The position numbers and the translations under genes were made by a program. Positions 46,881 through 55,512 of a stretch of 64,000 bases of DNA are shown here, piece after piece (position 1 is the first letter of the stretch; the number at the start of each line of letters is the position of its first letter). Origin of the DNA: Paraniabella defluvii (GTDB lineage: Bacteria > Bacteroidota > Bacteroidia > Chitinophagales > Chitinophagaceae). The notes below the pieces were generated by a model. It saw only the letters and a list, made by a program, of their open reading frames with translations. It searched no databases and had not been told where the DNA came from. Location of the stretch: assembly GCA_019316985.1 (NCBI GenBank), contig CP079215.1, positions 3,348,001 to 3,412,000 of the forward strand. Direction: 5' to 3'.

Positions 46881-48110
46881 TTATAACTTTTTTATTTGTT
46901 CGATCATAAAGCGAAGGCGTTCCAGTAAGTTATCATAGGTGATAATATCAATTACATTTTTGTATTTGCGCTTTACTACTTCAAAATCTCTTTTTTGATC
47001 AATAGACAAGTTGTTTTCCCTACCCATTATAATAATTCCACCAGGATTCGTGATTTTTATTTCAAAACCAGTTGGAAGATCATCTTTGTATTTGACGTTT
47101 AAAAAGTCCTCTCCGGCTTCACTCCACCGGTTCAGATAGTATATGTATTTTTCAATCTGCATTACCGTTCCTGAAAGCTCACGCAATGGAATATAGTTAT
47201 TCCGGTAGTATTCTCCAGTGATGATAGCCTTTTCAAAAGGTCGCTTAATTTCTACGATATCAACATTACCATTATTATCTACCAGTAAAAAATCCAGGAA
47301 ACGCTCTCTTACATCACCTGCGATTGTAGCTCTTACCGGAACTTCTTTAAAAACGAAAAGATATTTTGGATATAGAAGCAATATAATTTGCAATATTTCT
47401 TCTTGCCATTGGCGTTCGTTATACTGCGCCTCTTCTTTTAGCATCGCCCTCAGTTTTTCCAGTATAGTATGGTATTTTAATAACTCCGCATCTTTAAAAG
47501 TCTTGGTTAAGTTCGTGCCGCGCTTACTAAGTTTTGTATTTAAGTATCGCTCAAACTTTGCTTCAGCGTCTTTAACACCGTCCATATAATTGCGCAGCAC
47601 TGAAGCAACTCGGGCTTCTACATATCGTCTCCGTTCATAAGAGGTAGGAAAGAATTTTATTAATTTTTCAAACTCTTCTAAAGGAACCGCACCTTCGGCA
47701 TCGCCTCCCAAATAGAAGTCATTTCTCGATAAGGAACTAATTAATCCGAAAATTGAGACGTTGGCGTCAGCCGCGAAAAATTTTGGTTTAACTGCTACAT
47801 CAACGTGTAAATAAATATCAAAATGTTCCGTTAGTACGCCTCTTCTTACCTTAAAATAGTCACCATCAATATCTGCAAAATGTAGGTATATTAGCTCGTC
47901 GTCGCTGCCAAAATTCAGTATGCCCTCTGGTTCGGAATCGTCCTCATATTCCTGCTGCATTAACACAATGTCACTGCTTTTAAAAGTGTATGTCCTTTTT
48001 ATCCATACTTCTCCTTCTTTATCCAATTCTCTACGCACCCAATTAGGGTCACCGTTGTCCGGACTATACGCAAAAAGTAAACGGTTTCCATCTACAATAA
48101 ATTCAGTCAT
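46881..48110 (-). CDS. sduA: Shedu anti-phage nuclease SduA (DUF4263)
   Basis: This single-gene anti-phage defence protein is a PD-(D/E)xK nuclease. The N-terminal 220 residues are a variable sensing region. The catalytic domain starts at NERQWQEEILQIILLLYPKY (about 231-250). The active-site set follows as FLDFLLVDNNG (Asp 273) and VDIVEIKRP (Glu 287, Lys 289). The family-specific NYIPLRELSGTVMQIEKYIY and GGIIIMGRENNLS lie near the C-terminus. The frame is intact at 409 residues. Two immunity-like genes lie directly upstream in the same direction, and a terminator follows. Confidence 0.9.
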   Translation of the reverse strand: MTEFIVDGNRLLFAYSPDNGDPNWVRRELDKEGEVWIKRTYTFKSSDIVLMQQEYEDDSEPEGILNFGSDDELIYLHFADIDGDYFKVRRGVLTEHFDIYLHVDVAVKPKFFAADANVSIFGLISSLSRNDFYLGGDAEGAVPLEEFEKLIKFFPTSYERRRYVEARVASVLRNYMDGVKDAEAKFERYLNTKLSKRGTNLTKTFKDAELLKYHTILEKLRAMLKEEAQYNERQWQEEILQIILLLYPKYLFVFKEVPVRATIAGDVRERFLDFLLVDNNGNVDIVEIKRPFEKAIITGEYYRNNYIPLRELSGTVMQIEKYIYYLNRWSEAGEDFLNVKYKDDLPTGFEIKITNPGGIIIMGRENNLSIDQKRDFEVVKRKYKNVIDIITYDNLLERLRFMIEQIKKL

Positions 48111-48162
48111 ATCAACATATTACTATTTTAAATTAGGAAGAATTTCATCCTTTGCAATCTCA

Positions 48163-48514
48163 TTATTTTCTCTCCAGTCTTTCAATTTCATCATGTAGCT
48201 CATGATCCCAAATGAACTCTAACATCAAATTTTCCATCTGATAACAGCTTAAAAATAGCTCTGTTCCATTTGTTGCTACCGCCCTCAGTAGTTATTGCAT
48301 TCAATTCCAACAGGTCGAAGGTTAATTCAAAATCAAACTCGTCCACATCAATTTGCTTTTCCACATTTCCAGCGGTTGTAAACGTTCCAGTGAAGCTTAC
48401 CATTTCTCCAATAACCTCAATATACAATAGCGCATCTTTGAAGGTTCCGTCAATTACATTGAGGATATTATTAGATATAGATTGGTAGATTTCATCAATA
48501 GTTTTCATACACAA
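48163..48514 (-). CDS. YezG-like immunity protein, copy 2 (frameshifted)
   Basis: This small protein of about 116 residues resembles the YezG/DUF600 immunity group: an N-terminal helix (TIDEIYQSISNNILNVIDG), a beta strand pair (LYIEVIGEMVSFTGTF), and a C-terminal SNKWNRAIFKLLSDGKFD. One extra base near 48220 breaks the end; removal gives KFDLEFIWDHELHDEIERLE, matching the neighbour copy. The start may be 48514 or ATG 48508. It is a paralogue of the gene at 48541-48884. YezG relatives neutralise polymorphic toxins; no toxin gene is seen here. Confidence 0.6.
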
Positions 48515-48540
48515 ATGTTTGAAGATTTGCTTGGTGATTT

Positions 48541-48884
48541 TTAAGTTTTAGCCAATCTTTCAATTTCATCTTGCAACTCTTGATCCCAGGTAAATTCCAT
48601 ATCGAATTTTCCGTCGGGCGTCAAAGTGAAAACTGCCCTATTCCATTTATTGCTACCACCTTCAGTTGTTATCTGATGCAACTCCCTGATCCAGTTTCTG
48701 ATTTCCCGAGGATTTTCCTAATGGAGATGTCATGCTTTTCTGTTCCGATTTTGTAGTTCCCGGTATATCCTACAACTCCCGTTCCGACAATTTCAATATT
48801 CAACTGTGCAGTGGTCCAATTAACTTCCTCTATAGCATTCATAATGCTCTGGCCGATGTTCATATAGATTTCATCAACTATCAT
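48541..48884 (-). CDS. YezG-like immunity protein, copy 1 (frameshifted)
   Basis: It is about 114 residues and similar to the next gene along its length: VDEIYMNIGQSIMNAIEEV at the start, QLNIEIVGTGVVGYTGNY in the strands, and SNKWNRAVFTLTPDGKFDME with DQELQDEIERLAKT at the end. A frame indel near 48712 splits it; ITTEGGSNKWNRA is shared word for word with the paralogue. Likely an immunity protein, judged from similarity to the YezG group; this is moderate-confidence recognition. Confidence 0.6.
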
Positions 48885-49005
48885 AGTCCTTAACTTTAAA
48901 TATTAGGGTGCACTGTGAATATCTATTTGCTTCAGCTTTTTTCGACTTCAACATCCTCTACTCAGTTCCGTTTAATAAAAGATAGCTAATGCGGTTGTAA
49001 CCTGG

Positions 49006-49743
49006 CTAGTTAAGCAGGAAGCTAATGGTGTCGATTGTTTCTTGCTGATAGTGACCTTTGCTAAAGGGCGACATTAATAGCTCTCGTGCTTCTGCCTTCG
49101 AAGCAATAATACCAAATTTTGTTCTCCCGATTGTTTCTGCGGAAGTCTCGTCGAACCTAATAAACGTTAAGTTTCGCCAGGAAATTTTCTGGGAGAACTC
49201 AAACGGTAGGTATTCTTCATTGTTATGGACGAAAGCTATTTTGTAGTAATCGTTCTGCTGTGTTCTGGAAAGAAAAACTGTATCGCTCTTTTTTAATTTG
49301 TCAAAAGCACTTAAAATATTGCCGTATCTAAAATCAGGATCAGGTTTTGGAAATATGCTCTGCAGCGTAAAATAGCCGCACTTGTGCAATATCTCTTTAC
49401 AATCGTCAAGAATGGCAATAACTTCCCTCTGTTGTTCGGTAATATTTAACCAGTCTGATATAGCTGACAATTTCAATTCATCATGTACTGTATCATAATG
49501 TTCGTTTGTCACACTTATGCAAAAAAGCTTTTCATTCTTATTGTAATGGCAAGATTCAAACCTCACAACTTTGTCTAGCGCAGAACTGGTTGGTGTGACA
49601 TAGTAGCTATTAAGTCGTTTGGAAGCAGCTCTATTTAGTACCTCCATTGGCCCTTCATCATAAGTTTTCAATCTTTTTTCTAATAGTGCTCGGAGCATGC
49701 AACGCTGAGTATTTGTAAAGGTCATGTGTCTCATTTTAGGCAA
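49006..49743 (-). CDS. Unrecognised 245-residue cargo protein
   Basis: The frame is intact. I recognise no domain. The protein is mixed alpha/beta with an N-terminal basic helical part (RCMLRALLEKRLKTYDEGPM), two central Cys residues (CISVTNEH, DDCKEILHKCGYF) and a C-terminal ELLMSPFSKGHY. It is first in the minus-strand series 245-residue protein, two YezG-like genes, Shedu, with gaps of 121, 26 and 52 bases, so they may form one transcript. It is divergent from the HTH/RepA operon. It could be a partner of the immunity genes or of Shedu; nothing in it decides. Confidence 0.6.
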   Translation of the reverse strand: MPKMRHMTFTNTQRCMLRALLEKRLKTYDEGPMEVLNRAASKRLNSYYVTPTSSALDKVVRFESCHYNKNEKLFCISVTNEHYDTVHDELKLSAISDWLNITEQQREVIAILDDCKEILHKCGYFTLQSIFPKPDPDFRYGNILSAFDKLKKSDTVFLSRTQQNDYYKIAFVHNNEEYLPFEFSQKISWRNLTFIRFDETSAETIGRTKFGIIASKAEARELLMSPFSKGHYQQETIDTISFLLN

Positions 49744-49875
49744 ACTGTCTTTTAATTTCCAATAATTTACGTGTACTAAATTTGAGATTTTTTCTCAACA
49801 GCCAGCAATCTATGAATCTAAATTTCACAGATTTATTTAAATCAAATAACGTTTGAAAGCTTCTTCAATGCTAGG

Positions 49876-49901
49876 CTACCAGTGCCCAGGTTGAGTGTTT
49901 C
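49876..49901 (+). promoter_or_regulatory. Shared 26-bp leader element, copy 1
   Basis: The 26 bases, beginning CTACCAGTGCCCAGG and ending TGTTTC, are identical to 61370-61395. Here AGTGCC (49881-49886) can pair with GGCACT (49903-49908). CTTCTTC lies 9 bases upstream here and 11 bases upstream in the second copy. It lies about 40 bases before the HTH gene's ATG, in the leader of the replication/mobilization operon. Confidence 0.7.
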
Positions 49902-49941
49902 CGGCACTATGCGAAGCCAGTTTTGCTGGAAACATTTTGAT

Positions 49942-50268
49942 ATGTCTTCAGCAGTTTATCACCAGGGCCGGGAAGGCAATGAGCTTCTTTCTACGAGGCT
50001 CATTACACTCGGAGATCTTTATGATTTCCGTCAGCAACTTCTCTCTGACATCAGATTACTTCTCAAAGAGTTTCACGGACAACCGGTCAAGCGATGGCTC
50101 AAAAGCCATGAAGTTAAGAAGCTACTCAACATTTCGACAAGTACATTACAGATCCTCCGTAAGAAAAAAGCACTCCCCTTCACTAAGATCGGTGGCGTGC
50201 TTTATTATGACTCCAGCGAAATCACCCGGTTGCTGGCTTCGCAGCCAAATACTTCTAGAAAATCCTAA
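49942..50268 (+). CDS. Helix-turn-helix protein, excisionase/regulator type
   Basis: This 108-residue protein ends in an HTH_17 domain: RWLKSHEVKKLLNISTSTLQ followed by the wing FTKIGGVLYYDSSEITRLL. Such genes open the excision/mobilization operon in Bacteroides conjugative transposons. The reading frame is open from a GTG at 49882 inside the shared leader element. The ATG at 49942 (MSSAVYHQGREG) is preferred because the upstream 60 bases duplicate a non-coding leader elsewhere. It is followed after 6 bases by the next small gene. Confidence 0.78.
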   Translation: MSSAVYHQGREGNELLSTRLITLGDLYDFRQQLLSDIRLLLKEFHGQPVKRWLKSHEVKKLLNISTSTLQILRKKKALPFTKIGGVLYYDSSEITRLLASQPNTSRKS

Positions 50269-50274
50269 TCAACT

Positions 50275-50564
50275 ATGGCAAGGAATAAAAGCGCAAAAGG
50301 CAAAGCGTCAGGTTGTATCCCGACACTTAACGAAGTCGTAATATTTTTTGACCAGAAGGGACTGGTTAGAAAAGCAGCAGAAGCATTTTTGCCTCCCAGC
50401 AACGCGGTAAATGGAAAACGGAGAAAGGCCTGCCCATCCGTAGTTGGAAAACGGTCGCTAATAAATGGATATGGATGTATCAACTGGCTTCCCGCCCCCA
50501 AACCATAGAGGTAAAGCTAAGGCTTCAGCTTCCTTCAGGCTATCAATTGAGGGGCAATGGGTAA
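50275..50564 (+). CDS. Small ICE protein (frameshifted)
   Basis: After restoring one T in a T5 run near 50390, the protein is about 96 residues: MARNKSAKGKASGCIPTLNE, a middle KWKTEKGLPIRSWKTVANKW, and an end ASRPQTIEVKLRLQLPSG. It is basic and probably DNA-associated, but I recognise no family. It starts 6 bases after the HTH gene, and its stop overlaps the start of the ATPase gene, indicating translational coupling. Confidence 0.55.
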
Positions 50565-51539
50565 TACAAAAAAATAACAGACGAAGTATCCTTTTACTTT
50601 AAGCCGACACTTAAATCATTTGCAAAGCTGGCAGAGGAAGCGAAGCTACTGGAGGAGATGAAGCTTGTGTTGGGACACTATATCCCTGAAGGAACACTTA
50701 TTCACTTTCCCTCACCAAGAGGTGTTGGTAAGACCTATTTCTGTATGCAGCTTTGTATGGCTGTCGCTTCGGAGCTGCCGCCCGTTCCTGGGTGAGCCGA
50801 TTACCCTACACGGTAATACACTTTACATTAACAATGAACTGTCTGAAAAAACAATACGCAGGCGGTTGTTGGAATTAAGAAATACCTGCCCCTTTTGCCG
50901 GAGCAACGGTTTAAAGCCAGAGCCTTTACCACAAAGAACAGTTTGACTGAAGATCTTCCAGCACTTCTTCAGATCGTAGAACATATCAAGCCGGTGCTTA
51001 TCGTTATCGATAATCTCAGGATGGCCTTTACGGATACGGATACCAATAATAATAAGGAGATCACCAGGATGATGTACACTTTACTCGCGTTGTGCGAAAG
51101 CTCAAAGACAGCTATTGTCATAACCGATCATTTTAGAAAACACACTTCATCACTCTTAAGCGATAGCGATCTGCAAACCGGCAGCGGCGTTAAAACTGAT
51201 CTTTCGGACGGAGATTTCTTTTTAAGAAAAAGTGGACAGAGCAAACACCTTCGATTATTAAAGCGTGGAAAGTCCCGCCACTTTGAAGAAGCAGATGATG
51301 CCAAGTTGCTGCGGTTAAACCCCGAGACGATGTGGTTTGAAGTGGTGGAGGAGCATGTGAACGAAGCGGAGCATATAGGTCTGAAGACCATTCGGCAAAA
51401 AGATGAGCAGCAGGATATGGCAAGGCTCCTGCAGGAGCAAGGCAAAACATTCCGGGAGATTGCAGTGATCCTGGGCAAAAGCAAATCAACAGTTCATCGA
51501 TGGCTGGATGCTGATAAGAGCGGCGATGAAAACAAATGA
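50557..51539 (+). CDS. RepA-like AAA ATPase with C-terminal HTH (frameshifted)
   Basis: This RecA-fold ATPase resembles plasmid RepA/AAA_25 helicases and probably acts in element replication. The N-terminal FAKLAEEAKLLEEMKLVLGH is followed by Walker A SPRGVGKT, LYINNELSEKTIRRRLLEL, Walker B VLIVIDNLRMAF and IVITDHFRKH. The C-terminal 50 residues form an HTH (KTFREIAVILGKSKSTVHRW). Frame breaks lie near 50573 (A run), 50790 and 50900. Length is about 328 residues. Confidence 0.8.
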
Positions 51540-51709
51540 TGAAGCAAGGCCCAAGATTTTGTCCCATAACGCTACAATGCTTAGAAGTGGGACAAAAATT
51601 TCTACAAACCATTATTACTCAACAATGCGCTTTAAAAAAGCGGGACAAAATATTATGGAAAACGGGACAGAACGGGACAAACTTTTTTCAAACATTTTAA
51701 ATCAAAAAA

Positions 51710-52492
51710 ATGAAAACACTAAAATTATTGCTTTTTATGGCAGCGTTGGTTGGAATAGCAAGCTGCTCTAAAAAGGAAAAGATAAATGAAGCTGCCACTC
51801 AATCTCAACCAATCGGACATGCAATTGCCCAGGAAAACGTATCGCCAGATAATCATTTAAATCCTTACGATTTTGTTGGCAAGGAGCACAACCGGTTGCT
51901 GGCAATGGTAAGAGCGTATCTCGAGAGCGGTGGCGACAATACTGTAAGAGGACGTAACCTATTCCTTATGAAACACACCAGCACCCATACCAACGTAGAG
52001 CAATTGGATAAGGCTGTTTATCATGTTATTGCTGACACTGCCAGTCGTTATCTGGGTAATTTGTCAAGACTGCCTATTACCAGCGATGCCAAAAATGCTA
52101 TCGTTGGAATTTATAAGCAGGTCAAAACTGTGAAAGACAATGGCGAGTTTTCGACTTTCAAGGCTCAGATCGTCAAAATGGAAGACGGCTTTCTCAGCAG
52201 TTCTAACTTCTCGGAAAAGGAAAAACAATTGCTTTTATCCGCCGCTTCTGTTGCCCGGCATTCCACCTACTATTGGTTGAATGATGAGGAGCTGAATGTT
52301 TCCGCTGACGGCCGCACGGCATCCCGCAGTTTTTTCTGGAAGTTGATAAGAGCTGTTGGAGCAGCGTCGACTGATATCTCTTCCCTGGTAGAAACGATTG
52401 TAACGGAGAATGATCTGCCAACGGCTATAACTGAAGCTGCCGCCGCCAGCAGCTGGGCCTACGATGCATTCGACTATATGATCGACTTCTGA
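51710..52492 (+). CDS. ICE lipoprotein, paralogue A
   Basis: The frame is intact at 260 residues. The signal peptide has a lipobox (VGIASCSKKE, Cys 19). The mature protein is mostly helical with no known domain. NPYDFVGKEHNRLL and FKAQIVKMEDGFLSSSNFSE align with matching segments in the next gene. It lies 170 bases after the RepA-like gene and 70 bases before its paralogue. Such lipoproteins are not part of the usual mobilization set, so it is probably cargo. Confidence 0.75.
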   Translation: MKTLKLLLFMAALVGIASCSKKEKINEAATQSQPIGHAIAQENVSPDNHLNPYDFVGKEHNRLLAMVRAYLESGGDNTVRGRNLFLMKHTSTHTNVEQLDKAVYHVIADTASRYLGNLSRLPITSDAKNAIVGIYKQVKTVKDNGEFSTFKAQIVKMEDGFLSSSNFSEKEKQLLLSAASVARHSTYYWLNDEELNVSADGRTASRSFFWKLIRAVGAASTDISSLVETIVTENDLPTAITEAAAASSWAYDAFDYMIDF

Positions 52493-52562
52493 TAGATAAC
52501 TAACCCTTTGTCCCGTTTCCATAATTACCGTAAACATTTTATCACCATAAAAACAAATCAAC

Positions 52563-53322
52563 ATGAAAGCAAAAGTGCTCCTGGCAGTTACCGTGATTGC
52601 AATGCTCAGCTGTCAGAAAAAACAAAGTACTTCCGTTCAGGAAGATCAGAATTCATTGGCAATTATACCCAATAGCGCGGGAAGACTTACAAAAAATGCC
52701 TACGACAGTACCGGTATTTATCACAACATGATGTTAGATTCAGCGCTCGTGTATGCACTTAACAATCGTACTCGTAACAGCGAACCGGCGCACAAAATCA
52801 TTATGCAGGTTTATGCAAAATACTATCCGGTTGATGTGGCCCTGATACAAAAAGTAGCACCTGCTTTATTAGTAAGCATCAATAAAACGGCTGCTAGTCC
52901 GCTGGAAATGCTGGATCAAAAAGCGCCGGATTATCCCTTTTTTGTGCAGCTGTTCAAGATGATTAACCAGGCTGATCGCACCAGCTACGAACAATTTATA
53001 GCAGATATTGAGTCGTTAAAAGAGAAAGTATTCATCAGTGAGGAACTTTCTGCACAGGCAAAAGAGAGAGTGTTGGGTACCCTTGCTGTAGCGGGCAGCT
53101 CTGCATACAGATGGTTTAATTTACACACGATCAACACCCATCTGCATTTCTTTGTACCCTTTCTGTCTCCAACGCAAGTGACACAAGGCGGCATTGAAGC
53201 AATATCTGCTGATGCCCGCGCTTACTTGAAAGCTAAAAAGATGGGCACTCGAACACACGGCCAGGGTACTGTCGGCCATCGCCAGCGTGGAAAAATTCTT
53301 CGAGAACCTGTGGCCCTTTTAG
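52563..53322 (+). CDS. ICE lipoprotein, paralogue B (frameshifted)
   Basis: The lipoprotein signal is MLSCQKKQS after TVIA. NAYDSTGIYHNMML and FIADIESLKEKVFISEELSA align with its upstream neighbour, as do TLAVAGSSAYRWFN and VARHSTYYWLN. An indel near 53248 changes the C-terminus; the alternative frame gives WALEHTARVLSAIASVEKFF and a stop at 53322, more protein-like than the basic run ending at 53345. Length is about 253 residues. Function is unknown. Confidence 0.7.
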
Positions 53323-53367
53323 CCCTCGTTTTGGAAGGACTCTAATAAATTCAGCTGACCCAAGATC

Positions 53368-53580
53368 GAATAACTATTTCTTTTAATCATACTGACAGAA
53401 TAGCCTGGTTCCAGGGCTAATAACGGCGGCAAAAGCGAAGCCCGGCGAAGCCGTTTACCTTCCTCCTGAAAGGAGCAAGATGTACGTTTGTGGCACAAAC
53501 GGCTCTTGCCTCCCGCTCCGAAGTCGCAGGAGGATTTAAGAATAACGCTCGAAACTCGGTTATTCTGTCAGTTTAATCAT
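53368..53580. other. Palindrome-rich region, putative oriT
   Basis: An outer 12-bp inverted repeat ACTGACAGAATA (53391-53402) / TATTCTGTCAGT (53561-53572) brackets the region. Inside are TCCTCCTG (53461)/CAGGAGGA (53527), GCAAGA (53475)/TCTTGC (53504), and the apex palindrome CGTTTGTG/CACAAACG (53485-53501). GAATAAC (53540)/GTTATTC (53559) forms another 7-bp hairpin. TTAATCAT flanks the outer repeat on both sides. It lies directly before the mobilization and relaxase genes, where oriT is expected. No nick site is identified. Confidence 0.5.
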
Positions 53581-53588
53581 ATGGACTA

Positions 53589-53988
53589 ATGAAAACGAGT
53601 AATGACCAAACCCCGGACAGCGACCGGAGAACTGAATGGTTAACGGTAAGGCTTACAAAAATGAGCATCAAAAAATTGCCAGAAGACAGCAAAAACGCTT
53701 AACCGTTCTCTAAGTGATTATGCACGAACAGTATTATTGGGCGAAGCTATCAGGCAGGTTGTTGTAGACCCGTCAAGAGATAAAACCATAGAAGAGCTGG
53801 TTGAAAACCGCAGGCAACTAATGATCATCTCCAACAATTTTAACCAGGTGGTTAAGCGTATACATAAGCTCTCAGACATCCCGAACAAAGAATTTTGGTT
53901 GAAGACCTGCACCGAACTTCAGAAAGATCTGCTGTCAAAAATTGATTGTATTCAGGAGGTGATTGATAAAATTTATGCAAGATGGTAG
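53589..53988 (+). CDS. MobC-like mobilization protein (frameshifted)
   Basis: This relaxosome accessory protein is about 134 residues. The N-terminus TPDSDRRTEWLTVRLT resembles the ribbon-helix-helix start of MobC/BmgB proteins. After two indels (near 53655 and 53705) it continues SLSDYARTVLLGEAI and VENRRQLMIISNNFNQVVKR, the typical MobC core. It overlaps the relaxase start by 7 bases, which is the usual mobC-mobA arrangement. Confidence 0.8.
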
Positions 53989-55423
53989 CGCGTATTGTCA
54001 CCGGAAAATCTATAAAGGGTGCTGTTAATTATAATGAGGAGAAGGTAAGGAAGGGGTTAGCCACACTTATCGGGGCACAGGGATATACTGCGTCGCCGGA
54101 GCATTTAAGTTTTAAAGGGCGCCTGCTACGGCTGGAGCGGTTAGCCGCCGGCAATAGTCGGGCAAAAACAAATTGCGTTCATATCTCGCTGAATTTCGAA
54201 CCCACGGAAAAGCTATCAGATGAAAAAATGACGCAGATCGCTGAAACGTATATGCAGGGAATCGGATTGGGTACGCAGCCCTTCCTGGTGTACCGCCATA
54301 CAGATGCAGGTCACCCACACGTGCACATTGTAACCACCAATATTCAATCAGATGGTCAGCGCATTTCGCTTCATAATATAGGCAAGGAAAAGTCTGAGCC
54401 AATAAGAAAGGAGATGGAACAACGCTTTGGGCTGATCCTCGGAAGGCCGTGAGAAGGACAGCCCTTATTTAAAACCTGCTGACCTGGAAGCTGCATTATA
54501 CGGCAAAAGTGAAACCAAGAAAACTATTTCTAATATTGTAAGGACAGTAGTAAGAGAATATAATTTTACAACGCTTGCTGAGTTAAATGCGGTACTTCGA
54601 AGCTTTAACGTGGTTGCGGACAGGGGCGAGCCGGATAGTAAAATGTTTGCCGCAAAGGGACTTTGCTATTTTATTACTGACGCGAAAGGTAATAAGGTGG
54701 GTGTTCCCATTAAAGCCAGCGCCATCTATAGTAAGCCAACGCTTTCCAGCCTCGAGGAAAAATTTGTAAAGAATGCCGAGCAGCGTTGGCGTTTTAAAAC
54801 GCCGTTAAAGAATGCTATTGATAAAGCTATTACAGGGGTAAAGGATGCGGACAGGCTGGTAGCTGCACTAAAGGCAGATAATATTGATGTAGTATTCAGG
54901 CGAAACCCCGAACGTATTTATGGTGTCACTTTTGTCGATCACCGCTCCATGTCCGTATTCAATGGCAGTGATCTGGGGAAAATTACAGTGCCGCTCATCT
55001 GCTGGCACGCCTCCAAACGGAGGATAAAGACCTCCATAGCGAAATCCAAAAAAATAAAGTCCTGTCTGAAAAAGCGTTTGGAAAAATAGATTTTGACCAG
55101 GAGTCGCCGTAACTATCGGCCAGCTTTACAATCAAGGCCTCCGCTTGCTTCCCGGAAACTCTGATGCAGAATCCTTCACTGTTGGCACAAAGGATAGTCG
55201 TGATTTTTCCTATGTAACAGTTCCACAGCAAATAGAAAAATACTTCAGGCACCATCTTACGGCCAGCTTGGTTAATGGAATTAACGGATTAGCGAAGCTG
55301 ACCCTACCGGGAGCATTTCTTGCGGCTCCCTTTCTTAATAGTATTAAAATCCTGCTGGAAGCCCAGCAACAGGATATTTCTTTTAATGTACGTAAACCCC
55401 ATAAGCGCAAGCGGAAACGCTGA
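53982..55423 (+). CDS. MobA/VirD2-type relaxase (frameshifted)
   Basis: The relaxase nicks oriT and pilots the strand into the recipient. MVARIVTGKSIKGAVNYNEE supplies the N-terminal Tyr 16 candidate. The metal-binding three-His motif is HPHVHIV (His 111, 113, 115) after LVYRHTDAG. Breaks near 54445, 54985 and 55112 divide the rest; repair of the last gives QESPVTIGQLYNQGLRLLPG. The protein then continues to a basic end (RKPHKRKRKR). Length is about 481 residues. It follows MobC and precedes the coupling protein by 90 bases. Confidence 0.9.
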
Positions 55424-55512
55424 GCTTGCATCATCCGGTGTTGCTGTTGATGCCCGGTTTGATTCGCTGTTATACCGACCCTCTCAATTTTTTCACTTAA
55501 AAAAATTGAGCA

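Noticed and set aside
46881-48884. A toxin-antitoxin reading of Shedu plus the YezG-like genes
   Set aside because: Shedu is a known stand-alone defence nuclease and YezG relatives act on different, LXG-type toxins; no toxin of that type is seen.
49882-49941. N-terminal extension of the HTH protein from a GTG
   Set aside because: The extension is encoded by the shared leader element; the same bases before the tra operon are non-coding, so the ATG at 49942 is preferred.
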